A stretch of 64,000 bases of DNA from Planctomycetales bacterium (GTDB lineage: Bacteria > Planctomycetota > Planctomycetia > Pirellulales > Pirellulaceae), in contig JAGQOY010000009.1 of NCBI GenBank assembly GCA_020427005.1, forward strand, positions 1 through 64,000, written 5' to 3'. Of the stretch, positions 36,101 to 44,630 are shown in pieces; positions within the stretch are counted from its first letter, which is position 1; each line of letters begins with the position of its first letter. The notes beneath the pieces were generated by a model. The model saw nothing but the letters and a program-made list of their open reading frames with translations. It was not told the origin of the DNA and searched no databases. Made by a program: the position numbers and the translations under genes.

Positions 36101-36465
36101 ACTCCATCGTGTTAGTCGATTTTATCAATGCCCGGGTGCGTTCTGGAATGGACCAGCATGAAGCCTTACTTGAAGCGGGCCGTAGACGTTTGCGTCCAGT
36201 ATTTTTGACAAGCCTGACAACGATAGGTGGACTGGTGCCAATGCTAACCGAGACCTCGTTTCAGGCTCAGTTTCTAGTGCCCATGGCTACTAGCATCGCA
36301 TTTGGGCTCATGTTGTCCACCGTGGTCGTCCTTTTCCAAGTTCCTGTGTTCTTCCAGATCTACTTGATCGTGTCTCATTGGCTTGGTTTTGATCAGTCCA
36401 AGTCACGCACTGAGAAGATTGCCGAACTTGTCGGAGATTCGCTAATCGCTGAAGCAGCCTCATGA
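33154..36465 (+). CDS. RND family efflux permease
   Basis: Inner-membrane proton-driven transporter of 1,103 residues, the expected size for a resistance-nodulation-division pump. TM1 lies near residues 13-35, a first periplasmic loop follows (LVQVAYPGASPSDAEKGVCQ), then helices including MALGIVVDDAIVVGENI, which carries the acidic pair used for proton relay (DD). The second half repeats this plan (GVVVNDSIVLVDFINARVRS). I use the ATG at 33154 with AAGG upstream, not the TTG at 33067. Substrate range is unknown; the local TetR regulator suggests small hydrophobic compounds. A palindromic element follows. Confidence 0.94.
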   Translation: MKSIVRWAIENTPGVNVVVVGTLVAGLISFLWLRREVFPEFELEVVLVQVAYPGASPSDAEKGVCQPIEEAIRSLDGIKRLVSIAREGGGYVMVELNSNVGNVQKVVTEIRSRVDRITNFPDLAEDPQVEQITFREAAIRLAVIGPPDRSEAAELRLREVAEDVRSAILDLSNISQANIQGAKKYQIDVELSEDTLRKYGLTLSRVAQILRRENIEMPGGQLRADGQEILLRGKNRREFGEEISSLPIISQPNGVVLKLSDIGKVYDQFDDSTSKSEVNGQPALVISIDRTADEDLLKIADSVHKFASSHQLPDGFALRVWGDTSVDVRDRMRLLRNNGMQGLCFVFLLLAFFLEFRLAFWVSLGIPISVFGAGIFLLGTGQTLNMLSMFAFLMALGIVVDDAIVVGENIYAHRGMGKNYVQAAIDGTVEVMPSVITAVLTTIIAFIPFFFVSGVMGKFIAVMPVAIIAMLLISLVEAATALPCHLSHRSEDKAQNLLQHITHGVSILLRPVFATFDWLSHIFGNAMDRFGDRIYIPVLRFLLLYPLMGVALGMAVLLVTVAVVNAGWIPFNAFPKSDSNQILAQIVYPDGTPVEITDASTKRIEKAIRDVSEEIFSERSKHEDAEVLARLQQDPLSPRGPVKLTFRQVGQVSQKGAMGSAGGGSGSHVGQVYVELEDAGIRSKSSTELVNLWRQKAGEFSGAERVTFDSASVGPGGNPIEFKILAPEFANDQLEAAVEDAKAELATYAGVYDIRDDATPGKLEFQIRVKDQAQSMGVTAADLAETVRNVYYGAEVMRLQRGRHEVKLMVRYPENERTSLAQFQEIRVRGNDGIERPITELAEITVTRGYSEINRLDQQRSITVITDLDASETNAQFVISKLKSDFLPKLYEKYPQVSVRWEGQQQQTVESMQSLFIGSGLALLAMYVLLVIEFRSYFQPLLILAIVPFGFIGAIWGHGIMGIEVTLFSFFGLVALTGVVVNDSIVLVDFINARVRSGMDQHEALLEAGRRRLRPVFLTSLTTIGGLVPMLTETSFQAQFLVPMATSIAFGLMLSTVVVLFQVPVFFQIYLIVSHWLGFDQSKSRTEKIAELVGDSLIAEAAS

Positions 36466-36524
36466 GTATGCTCAGAGATCGTGCGCGAATATGAGCTCGG
36501 ATTTATTACTGGATGAGTCTTGGG

Positions 36525-36574
36525 TGTGAGCCGTGACTTGTAAGCCGGGCATTAGCTATGCCCTTCGGCTCACA
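36525..36574. repeat. Nested palindrome, REP-like element
   Basis: Outer arms TGTGAGCCG (36525-36533) and CGGCTCACA (36566-36574) enclose an inner hairpin GGGCAT/ATGCCC (36547-36552 and 36558-36563). It sits between the convergent RND gene and a hypothetical gene. There is no T run, so it looks more like a repetitive extragenic palindrome than an intrinsic terminator, though it may end or stabilise transcripts. Confidence 0.6.
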
Positions 36575-36606
36575 GATCCTAATGGCGCATTGCCGTTTAG
36601 TTGAAC

Positions 36607-37104
36607 CTAAAGGTACATGCCGACAAAGCCACCGCTATCATCGCTGGCCTGTTCAAGCTCGCGCAGGCGGGCTATCGTTCGAGACAAGTCCCCAGCCTGA
36701 ATATAGCGATTGAATTCTACCAGGACGCTATGTTTGACCGTCTCGCCAAACCAATCCACGATACTTTGATTCAACCAACTGCAGGTCTCTTTTTCTAGAG
36801 TGACTGATAATTCAACGGATCTTGCTTCCATATCCTCTGCGTTAGTGAGGACCACACCCTCAAACAAGAATTGAATCATCCCGGACTGTTCGTCATTCGT
36901 AAGACGAAAGATGCAATGTGCATTGTGAAGGTAATAACTGTTGAGACTACCGTGAGAAGCCACGGCAGTTTTCATGCGAGCAAACTTTTGGGCCAGTTTC
37001 GGTGATACGTCATTAGGTACTTGAAAGCTGGTTACTGATCGCAGAGGTAGGCAATCAAATTCAATTTCCACCCAACGATTGAGGTTCGTTTGGTTCATAT
37101 TCAT
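36607..37104 (-). CDS. Hypothetical protein
   Basis: A 165-residue soluble protein without signal peptide or membrane helix; I do not recognise its family. Predicted content is mixed alpha/beta, with strands such as VEIEFDCLPLRS and IQFLFEGVVLT followed by a helical C-terminus (SVLVEFNRYIQAGDLSRTIARLRELEQ is partly helical). The start may be the second ATG at 37098, which has GGGGA eight nt upstream. It is followed by the RND operon end in the convergent direction and is preceded by a secreted protein gene on the same strand, 80 bp away. Confidence 0.6.
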   Translation of the reverse strand: MNMNQTNLNRWVEIEFDCLPLRSVTSFQVPNDVSPKLAQKFARMKTAVASHGSLNSYYLHNAHCIFRLTNDEQSGMIQFLFEGVVLTNAEDMEARSVELSVTLEKETCSWLNQSIVDWFGETVKHSVLVEFNRYIQAGDLSRTIARLRELEQASDDSGGFVGMYL

Positions 37105-37184
37105 TGTCCCCGCGATCCATCTAGACCTGTCAAAACTCAGCCCTGGTGCTTTGTGAGTTCATGCCGCATGAACTGCCTTGATAT

Positions 37185-39161
37185 CTACCTCAACGAAATG
37201 TGTAACCATCCATCGTCGGCTTGAATACTGTTGAGTTGCAATGTGGGAAGCTCGGGAAATCGACTGCCCAATTCCGCAGTATTTGACTCGATGTCGGATT
37301 TTAAAATGTCATCAAATTTTTCTTTAAGAAAGGCGCGGAGTGCGGTAGCACTGACCCCCCCAGATCGGCCCGCAAATTCAATATCAACTTCGCCTTGACG
37401 ATGCAACTGAAGCTTTTTCGAATTCAATTCGGCATTATAAACCGCAGATATGATCGCAGGTTCGGCTAGTGTCCGATCGCCCCGGGTCATTTGTGAAATT
37501 CGCAATACAATTTTGATGCCACCATTATCAAACTCTAGAGCCACTGGGCGAATAGTTGCCATTGAAACCGACCAGGGCTCGCCTTCGGATTCCTTTAGTA
37601 TTTCGTCTGGAACTTTCCCAGTGATTTGCCGGGAGTAGTTATCAAGGTCTTGGCTGCGAATCGTTCGGCCACCCAGCACGGTATCCAGCAAATTGATCGG
37701 TAATGACTGGTGAACATCCAGGGAGATGCTACTGTCGACGTCATGGTGAAATGAACTAGGGTGGTGGGCAGCAAGTTGATGAGTAGCTGCCCAGGTTAGG
37801 TTTCCAAAAACTGTGTCCTCAGTTGAATTCATGCTCCAAGTTGGTTTCTCAAGTCCCAGCCGGAGAACTTCCGGACGTTGTCCTTGTTGTAGATCCCGAA
37901 TCCGACCATTGCTTTCTGCCAGTTGCGACTCAACTTGTTCGTCGAATTGAGACTGAATGCGGTTCTGCATACGACCTTCCGCAATGCGATTGGCTTCTCC
38001 GCTGGACTGTGCTGCTTTGCGGCTTGCAATCTTACGGACGAGCCTGGAACGATGTTGAATGCCGTAGATCGTTGTCGAGAGATCTGTGGCAACGCTAGCG
38101 GGAGTCGCTGAAACACCGTTGGGGGTAATGAAGATTTGTTTGGAAGCCCAAACGGGTGAATTGCCAGTGCTCAGGATTCGAACACCGCGGTTGAATCCTA
38201 CGTTGTCACTACTGACTGTGGCGTTCATCCTCAAACAGAGGCTGATACCGTTTGTAAGTGGGCACAAATCAGCGGAAACACTTCCTAAGAGACAAGCCGT
38301 GCCAGTAACATTGGTGCCAAGAATGCACTCATGTACGTCACTTGGTTGGGCCAGCGGGCGTGCAACCATGCGATTAACAAAACGTTCGCTGACGGCGACT
38401 TGAACATTGGGAAATCCATAGTCCTGCCGTATTTGTCGCACGACATCCATGGCTTGATTGCTGTCCTGTAAGTAGTTTGCAATCAGTCCCAGCGAAGCCA
38501 TTCGCTCCGATTCCGCGCCCTCGGCAGGACTGTTGAGTAAATTCTCTAGTTGCTCCAGACGAGTGTCTAGCATATTCAACGTCTGTTGAGGATTTGAGCT
38601 GAATCGTAGAGCCTGAATCCATTTGTTTAGCGCGCTGCGTACATCCCGGAATTGGGACAATTCCAGTCCAGGATAGTTCTGTCGCATATTCATTTCGAGG
38701 TCAATTAATTGACTTACGTTTGGTGTCTCAGATCGTAGTTGCTCATATAACTCATCGAACTTGAGGAACTTCACCCAAGCCAGTCCGCTGTCAGAAGGGA
38801 GGGTCAAAAATTGTTCCAACCTAGCAATCGCAGAGTATAGATTTTGTTTAGTTTGTTCGATGTCTGGCAGCCGGGTTGCATCTAGCTTTGCTCGCGCATC
38901 TCTCACAACGTCTGCCAATCGATTAGAGGCTAGCGGAGTGCTGGCAAGGACTGTTGGAGCGGTAAAAACTGGGCTTCCGGCAGTATGAAATGAAGTGGAG
39001 ATAACAGTGCCGGATAGATTTTGGCTTGGTTCTAGTTGATAGATCGCTGAAATAACAGGACTTTGGACGGTGATCTCCGTTTGGGAATAGACTGCGCCAA
39101 ACGGCACCAGAATAATGACCAAAGATACAATCACCAATTTACAAAAGTAACCAAGTCGCAT
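37185..39161 (-). CDS. Large secreted protein of unknown function
   Basis: A 658-residue protein with a signal peptide (about 1-26, ending AVYSQ). The first 220 residues are helical (DARAKLDATRLPDIEQTKQN, AIARLEQFLTL). A middle part has a Cys-bearing block (VTGTACLLGSVSADLCPLTN, about 280-305), and the C-terminal half is strand-rich (KSDIESNTAELGSRFP, SIQADDGWLHISLR). No known domain is recognised. It lies on the minus strand ahead of the 165-residue hypothetical gene and is divergent from a BatD-like gene 300 bp away. Probably located in the periplasm or cell surface. Confidence 0.65.
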   Translation of the reverse strand: MRLGYFCKLVIVSLVIILVPFGAVYSQTEITVQSPVISAIYQLEPSQNLSGTVISTSFHTAGSPVFTAPTVLASTPLASNRLADVVRDARAKLDATRLPDIEQTKQNLYSAIARLEQFLTLPSDSGLAWVKFLKFDELYEQLRSETPNVSQLIDLEMNMRQNYPGLELSQFRDVRSALNKWIQALRFSSNPQQTLNMLDTRLEQLENLLNSPAEGAESERMASLGLIANYLQDSNQAMDVVRQIRQDYGFPNVQVAVSERFVNRMVARPLAQPSDVHECILGTNVTGTACLLGSVSADLCPLTNGISLCLRMNATVSSDNVGFNRGVRILSTGNSPVWASKQIFITPNGVSATPASVATDLSTTIYGIQHRSRLVRKIASRKAAQSSGEANRIAEGRMQNRIQSQFDEQVESQLAESNGRIRDLQQGQRPEVLRLGLEKPTWSMNSTEDTVFGNLTWAATHQLAAHHPSSFHHDVDSSISLDVHQSLPINLLDTVLGGRTIRSQDLDNYSRQITGKVPDEILKESEGEPWSVSMATIRPVALEFDNGGIKIVLRISQMTRGDRTLAEPAIISAVYNAELNSKKLQLHRQGEVDIEFAGRSGGVSATALRAFLKEKFDDILKSDIESNTAELGSRFPELPTLQLNSIQADDGWLHISLR

Positions 39162-39463
39162 TTCGATGACTCCGTTTCACATGAGGAATTCCTGGGTGTC
39201 ACCGCCTAACATACAATCAGTACCAGCGGCACAGAGCCCCTAGTTTGTCTGGTATTCCCAACTTTGCCAATAGTGACCTGAGAGATTATGGCCTATGCAA
39301 CAAGGTATCCCGCGAATTGAGTTTCTCGGTACGACAAGTCTGGGTTCAGAATTCAGGTGACCAAATTGCCCAAATTGGTGTTTTGGAGGATCCAGATCCC
39401 TGTACTTGCCTACAAGTGCGTGAGATGTTTGCAGCCAAAAATGAGAAGCGGACGGTTTGTCGC

Positions 39464-40510
39464 ATGACTATGAATTGCGAGGATTTAGAATTGCCCAGCT
39501 GGGTAAAGTTCCGGCGGGGGAGGTCCAGTTTGACCACTAAGCTACTGGCTTTGGGGTTCCTAACCAGTTTTTTGGCAGGTTTCAGTCTTGCAGTGGACCC
39601 ATCAACGGCTGAGGTTAAGACCCATTTAGATCGACACCAGGTATCTGTTGCCGAACCTGTTCATCTGATGATAGAGGTTATTGCAGGCTCAGAATTTGAA
39701 GTGGTTTTTCCTAAACTTTCCCAAGGAGAGCCATGGGGAGAATGGACTGTCGTTGAAGTGGAGCAATGGGATGACTTACCTGTGCCAAGTTCACAGTCGT
39801 TGAGCAATCATGCATTGCGGCAATGGACCCATACCTATTCACTAGAATGTTACTTGGGCGGCGAACATACAATCCCCAGTCTGACAATAATTTGCCGCAA
39901 TAAAAACCAGCCAGCTGAGTCCTTCTCTCTGGAATCGGTCTCCCACAAGGTTCAAGTGGCTTCGGGTATCTCTGAGGCGGTCAATCCGGAGGACTTTAGA
40001 GACATAAAATCCGCAGTAGAGTTAGCTCGATCTGGGGACCGAGTTAGTAGAAGTGCACTTGCGATTGCCATATGCATTGTGGCGTTGGGGGTGGTGGCAG
40101 GTGTGGTACTGCTTGCCAAGAGGCGTCGCATCAAACAGCTTTCGCCTGAGCAGATAGCGCTGAACAGAATTCTTCAATTAAGTTCGTGGTCCCTCAATGA
40201 TATTCCGCATTGTCAAAAATATTACGCACAACTAATCGATATATTACGGCAATTTATTGGCATGAGGTTCGGTGTGGCTGCTCCGCAGTTAACAACGGAA
40301 GAATTTCTTCGTCTAGCTTTTAATCTCCAACATTGGACCGAAGATCAACGGAACGCACTTCAGAAGCTGTTGGAAAGGGCCGATCGTGTTAAGTTCGCCT
40401 CGGAAGCATTGAATTCGGATGCCGTTAAGTCTTCTCGGGACGAGGTTATGAAATTCATTCAACTATCCAAGGCGGGAGCGGTAGTTACGTCCTCGGATTT
40501 TGCTAAATAG
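39464..40510 (+). CDS. BatD-like / DUF4381-like membrane protein
   Basis: About 348 residues in this reading. A signal or anchor helix (LLALGFLTSFLAGFSLAV) is followed by an Ig-like beta domain (VSVAEPVHLMIEVIAGSEFE, WTHTYSLECYLGGEHTIPSL), then a second TM helix (ALAIAICIVALGVVAGVVLL) with a positive stop RRRRIK-like tail and a cytoplasmic helical domain (YYAQLIDILRQFIGMRFGV, APQLTTEEFL). This plan matches BatD and DUF4381 proteins that accompany MoxR ATPases and vWA proteins, but none of those partners is nearby. The start is uncertain: ATGs at 39425, 39464 and 39470 and a TTG at 39245 are all in frame with weak binding sites. Confidence 0.65.
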   Translation: MTMNCEDLELPSWVKFRRGRSSLTTKLLALGFLTSFLAGFSLAVDPSTAEVKTHLDRHQVSVAEPVHLMIEVIAGSEFEVVFPKLSQGEPWGEWTVVEVEQWDDLPVPSSQSLSNHALRQWTHTYSLECYLGGEHTIPSLTIICRNKNQPAESFSLESVSHKVQVASGISEAVNPEDFRDIKSAVELARSGDRVSRSALAIAICIVALGVVAGVVLLAKRRRIKQLSPEQIALNRILQLSSWSLNDIPHCQKYYAQLIDILRQFIGMRFGVAAPQLTTEEFLRLAFNLQHWTEDQRNALQKLLERADRVKFASEALNSDAVKSSRDEVMKFIQLSKAGAVVTSSDFAK

Positions 40511-40717
40511 TAAAGCAAGTGCTCGAGGAAGGCAGGATCTCAATTCGAGCAGAACTTGTTGTGAGAGTCGCGTATTTTCGCCCGCTTGATCAACAGTTTA
40601 CTTGAAGGCACACGCTATTCGTTTCGACTCATACTAGAATTTGATTCAGCTGATACTCGGCGATGCGCGGATTGTTCCCCAGCTACTTTCAGGAAATTCA
40701 ATTGGATCGCACTATTC

Positions 40718-41662
40718 ATGAATACACATCAGGATATTTTTTGTGGTTGCATGCCTGCTTTGATGACTCCATGCAGCGAAGCAGGGGTGCCAACTTGGGA
40801 CGCATTGGTATCGAAAGCTCAGGAACTAATTAACGAAGGAATGCGAGCGGTTGTTTATTGTGGCTCGATGGGGGACTGGCCTCTTCTTTCGGACCATCAG
40901 CGTCAAGAGGGTGTCGAACGCCTAGTTCAGGCCGGCGTTCCTGTAATCGTAGGCACCGGTGCTCAGAATTCTCGGGCTGCTGCCGAACATGCCCAGCATG
41001 CGGAGAAAGTAGGTGCATTAGGATTGATGGTCATCCCTCGGCTACTTTCAAGAGCTACATCCGTGGCGGCCCAAAAATATCATTTTTCTAAAGTACTATC
41101 GGCGGCCAAGTCCTTGCCCGCCGTCATCTACAATAGTCCCTACTACGGTTTCGAGACCAAGGCCGATCTTTTTTTTGATTTGCGTCGAGAGCACAAAAAC
41201 CTCGTTGGTTTCAAGGAGTTTGGTGGAGCAAAATCCCTGACATACGCTGCTGAAAATATCACGAACTCAGACGCAGCACTGTCACTCATGGTTGGCGTTG
41301 ATACTCAAGTTTTTCACGGATACGTCAACTGTGGAGCGAGGGGAGCCATTACAGGTGTTGGTAATGCACTTCCATGCCAAGTTTTGCGTTTGGTGTCATT
41401 GTGTCAGCAGGCTGTTACGGGTGATATTCGTGCCCGGAATTTTGCCTTGGAGTTGAGCCAAGCGCTTCAGGTATTGTCGACTTTCGACGAAGGGCCAGAT
41501 CTAGTCTTGTACTACAAACGGCTCCTGGTGCTAGAAGGTAATCCCGAATACGAACACAATATTTATGAGGGGGATCGTTTGAGTTCCAGCCAGGAGTCCT
41601 ACATCACGTCGCAATGGAAGCTCTTTCGGCAATGGTGGGAACAGTGGCCGGGCAAGGATTGA
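40718..41662 (+). CDS. DapA-superfamily lyase, probable 1-pyrroline-4-hydroxy-2-carboxylate deaminase
   Basis: Class I aldolase-type enzyme of 314 residues (TIM barrel). The Schiff-base lysine is Lys166 in GFKEFGG, and Tyr138 lies in IYNSPYYGF. The N-terminus [20 protein letters not shown] and [18 protein letters not shown] closely resemble, as I recall them, the LhpC/HypD-type deaminases of bacterial hydroxyproline breakdown rather than true dihydrodipicolinate synthase. None of the other hydroxyproline genes is nearby. I start at ATG 40718; the frame runs 44 codons upstream. A secreted esterase gene follows 85 bp later. Confidence 0.8.
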   Translation: MNTHQDIFCGCMPALMTPCSEAGVPTWDALVSKAQELINEGMRAVVYCGSMGDWPLLSDHQRQEGVERLVQAGVPVIVGTGAQNSRAAAEHAQHAEKVGALGLMVIPRLLSRATSVAAQKYHFSKVLSAAKSLPAVIYNSPYYGFETKADLFFDLRREHKNLVGFKEFGGAKSLTYAAENITNSDAALSLMVGVDTQVFHGYVNCGARGAITGVGNALPCQVLRLVSLCQQAVTGDIRARNFALELSQALQVLSTFDEGPDLVLYYKRLLVLEGNPEYEHNIYEGDRLSSSQESYITSQWKLFRQWWEQWPGKD

Positions 41663-41747
41663 ATTGCTCGGCAGTTCATTTGGTAACACCGACCCATCCA
41701 TGATGATCTTGATCGTTCTAAATCGCTTTTCAGTTTTGAGGTGCAGC

Positions 41748-42716
41748 ATGAATCTGATGCGTATTACTTTTGGTCTATGCGTTGTAGCCTTGTGCGGAGG
41801 GCATGTTTTGGCTCAAGGATACGATGACTTTTACAAGTTGGGACCAGATTCGCTTTCACAAGATGGTGTACCACACGGAGATATCCGCGGGCCTCATATC
41901 ATCCAGTCGAATGTATATCCGGGTACGCAACACACGTATTGGGTCTACGTTCCCCAGCAGTATTCTAGGGAAGTTCCTGCGAGCCTGATGATATTCAATG
42001 ATGGCCAAGCGTTTAAAAATGAGGAGGGCAGCATTCGGGCTCAAAACGTCTTGGACAACTTAATATATCGAAGAGAAATTCCAGTGATGTTGGCAGTCTT
42101 TATCAATCCTGGCCGCAGACCAGATCAGCCCGAGCCAACTCCAAGTAATTGGGGAGACCGGGATACGAACCGCCCAACGGAATATAACCAATTGGACGAT
42201 CGCTATCCACGCGTAATTATCGATGAATTACTGCCTGTGTTAAATCAGGAATTCAATATTTCACCTGATCCAAAGCGCCGTGGGATCGGAGGAGCAAGTT
42301 CTGGTGCGATTGCAGCTTTTACGGTTGCCTGGCATCGACCGGATCAGTTTCACAAAGTTCTCAGCATGGTTGGCAGCTTTACGAACATTCGTGGCGGGCA
42401 CGCATATCCCGATATTATCCGTGAGAGTAGTAAAAAGGACATTCGCGTGTTCTTCCAAGATGGACGCAATGACAATCGAGGTATGAGGAGAGGTGGCTAC
42501 GATGAGACATGGGATTGGTACAAACAAAATGTTCGTATGGTCGAAGCCATGACCGAGAAGGGCTATGACATTAACTATGCTTGGGGGATCGGCCTGCATG
42601 GAACTAAGCAAGGTGGAGCAATCATGCCTGAGATGATGCGCTGGCTATGGCGTGATTACGGGACATCCACGGATCCGGATGACGAGGTCGAACGTTCGTA
42701 CAGCTTGGAACGCTAG
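41748..42716 (+). CDS. Secreted enterochelin-esterase-like hydrolase
   Basis: A 322-residue secreted alpha/beta-hydrolase. Residues 1-23 are a signal peptide. The nucleophile is Ser184 in GASSG, with a downstream FFQDGRND acid region and a His in GLHGTKQGG. Sequence blocks [34 protein letters not shown] and [19 protein letters not shown] are nearly the same as in both esterase domains of the fusion protein at 20844-23447, so it is a single-domain relative. GAGG lies seven nt before the ATG. It follows the DapA-type gene. Substrate is unknown; an acyl or lactone ester of a sugar is plausible. Confidence 0.85.
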   Translation: MNLMRITFGLCVVALCGGHVLAQGYDDFYKLGPDSLSQDGVPHGDIRGPHIIQSNVYPGTQHTYWVYVPQQYSREVPASLMIFNDGQAFKNEEGSIRAQNVLDNLIYRREIPVMLAVFINPGRRPDQPEPTPSNWGDRDTNRPTEYNQLDDRYPRVIIDELLPVLNQEFNISPDPKRRGIGGASSGAIAAFTVAWHRPDQFHKVLSMVGSFTNIRGGHAYPDIIRESSKKDIRVFFQDGRNDNRGMRRGGYDETWDWYKQNVRMVEAMTEKGYDINYAWGIGLHGTKQGGAIMPEMMRWLWRDYGTSTDPDDEVERSYSLER

Positions 42717-42721
42717 TCCTT

Positions 42722-42751
42722 GGGGCTTTCCGGAGCTACGCCCCGTTTCTT
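42722..42751 (+). terminator. Possible terminator after the esterase gene
   Basis: GGGGC (42722-42726) can pair with GCCCC (42740-42744), followed by GTTTCTTT. The stem is short and the T run interrupted, so it is a weak candidate, but its position six nt after the stop is right. Confidence 0.4.
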
Positions 42752-42822
42752 TGGTGTAGCCACAGTGGAAGCTTGGTTCCGAGCTTATTGAAAGATCCGA
42801 AGACAGAGTATAGTTAGCCCGA

Positions 42823-44445
42823 ATGAAAAATCGCAAGCCAGTACCTAATGCTTCTCAATGTAATGCCAAGTCAGTCCAGGAGAGAAATGCTTTCGCAGAA
42901 TCTTTGATCAAGAGGTCAAAATTGCGGGATGCCCTAATTCTGCTGGACCGAATCATCACCGATCGCGTGGCAGATTTCTGGACATGGCGGCTAGCTGGCG
43001 AAGCACTTCTGAAAGCAGGAGAATTTGCTCAGGCGTTGGATGCTTTCGAACATGCCGAGGCTGAAAAAGTAATCGTAGGTTCCCCGCTTATTGACGACAC
43101 GGACCTCCAAGGAATCTATTTTCAACGAGCTCAATGCATGTATTCTCTGGGCCAAACGACAGAGGCCGTCGAGCTATTTCGTGAGTTGGCCGACTCTTGC
43201 CTGATACCTGAAGCACTTTGCAATCTCGCAACGATTGTTCCAGGATGTCCGAATTCTACAAACCAGGACGTGCTGAAAATTCGTCAACGGTTTGCCGCCA
43301 GCTTAGCAGCTGGGGTTTCTAGTCAGCGGCAGGTCGTTGAGCGCCCAAGTTGTCAGAGTCCCTTGCGTATTGGATACATATCATCTTTTTTTCATTGCGA
43401 AAATTATATGAAGCCAATACGTAGTATGCTGAATGCACACGACCGTGTAGAGTTTGAAATCGAATTATTTGCGGACGATAAGAAAAGTGAGCCATGTGAT
43501 TGGTTGCTTGCCAGTCCCAAGGATCAGGTTTTCTACACAAGTCAATTGTCAAATTGTGAACTAGTTGATCTGATTATCCAACGCGAATTAGATATCTTAG
43601 TTGACTTGAACGGGTATAGTGTACCCGAGCGTCTGCCCGTGTATGCACAGAGGCTGGCAAAAGTTGGTTTGTCCTGGTTTAACATGTATGCTACGTCAGG
43701 GCTTCCAGCATTTGATTGGATCGTAGGTGACGAGTACGTGGTAAAAACGGATGAGTCGGAATTCTATACCGAGAAAGTAGCTCTATTACCTATCAGCTAC
43801 TTGTCCTTTGATGTTACATACACAGCGCCTCCAGTTGTCAAACCTCCATGTATCGGTGGGCAGCCTTTTACTTTTGGCAGTCTTGTCAGCCAGTACAAGC
43901 TGACGCCTCATGTTTTCGACGCCTGGTGTGAGATCCTTCGCAGATCTCCGATGGCACGGTTGTTGCTCTCAAATAAGGCATTGGGCTCGGGCTGCAATCG
44001 GGAATACGTGCAGCGTGAATTTCAATCTCGAGGAATCGAATCTGAAAGGCTTGAATTCTTATCACCTGGACATCACACGATGTTTCTCGGGCACTATGGC
44101 CTTTTTGACATTGCGCTGGATGCATTTCCATACAACGGAGGTACGACGACAACTGAAGCGATTTGGCAGGGAGTCCCAGTTATCACTTTTGTGGGCGATA
44201 GATGGGCGTCTCGTACGAGTAGCTCTTTGTTGAATTCCGCCGGACTTGAAGAATTCGTTGCGCCCGACCTATCGGGTTATGTCGAATTAGCCATTTCCTG
44301 GGCCAACTCTCCAGATTCGCCTAAGCGATTGGCAGAACTTAGGTCAGTGATGAGAGAAAAACTGTTGTCGTCAGACGTGTGTGATTCACGACGCTTAGCG
44401 AGATCGATGGAAAATATTTTCCGTGAGGTCATGGCTACGTCGTAG
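42823..44445 (+). CDS. TPR-GT41 glycosyltransferase (OGT/SPINDLY type)
   Basis: Putative O-GlcNAc-transferase-family enzyme of 540 residues that would move a sugar from a nucleotide donor onto protein or another acceptor in the cytoplasm. Residues about 15-150 form TPR-like helices (LIKRSKLRDALILLDRIITD, FAQALDAFEHAEAEK). The GT41 part starts at about 182 with RIGYISSFFHCENYMKP and includes DLNGYSVPERLPVYAQRL, QYKLTPHVFDAWCEILRRSP and ALDAFPYNGGTTTTEAIWQG, which aligns with the family's donor-binding loop. The first block departs from the usual SxDF..H pattern. It stands alone between unrelated genes. Confidence 0.85.
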   Translation: MKNRKPVPNASQCNAKSVQERNAFAESLIKRSKLRDALILLDRIITDRVADFWTWRLAGEALLKAGEFAQALDAFEHAEAEKVIVGSPLIDDTDLQGIYFQRAQCMYSLGQTTEAVELFRELADSCLIPEALCNLATIVPGCPNSTNQDVLKIRQRFAASLAAGVSSQRQVVERPSCQSPLRIGYISSFFHCENYMKPIRSMLNAHDRVEFEIELFADDKKSEPCDWLLASPKDQVFYTSQLSNCELVDLIIQRELDILVDLNGYSVPERLPVYAQRLAKVGLSWFNMYATSGLPAFDWIVGDEYVVKTDESEFYTEKVALLPISYLSFDVTYTAPPVVKPPCIGGQPFTFGSLVSQYKLTPHVFDAWCEILRRSPMARLLLSNKALGSGCNREYVQREFQSRGIESERLEFLSPGHHTMFLGHYGLFDIALDAFPYNGGTTTTEAIWQGVPVITFVGDRWASRTSSSLLNSAGLEEFVAPDLSGYVELAISWANSPDSPKRLAELRSVMREKLLSSDVCDSRRLARSMENIFREVMATS

Positions 44446-44630
44446 ATGTGTGCCACTCCAGTGTAGGGCTCATGTTATTCGTGGCATCCTTAGGAGGCGC
44501 AAAGGAGTCCGCATTGGTAGCGGTCGGATAGGTTTCCAGTTTGTCTTTTTGCTGATAGGTTGCAACGCCATCCTGCTGAAATCCTGTCAATTGCGGCTTT
44601 GTCATGAAGTTGACAAAGCCATCGAATTCT

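Noticed and set aside
36607..36798. Plus-strand frame over the 165-residue hypothetical gene
   Set aside because: Shadow of the minus-strand gene.
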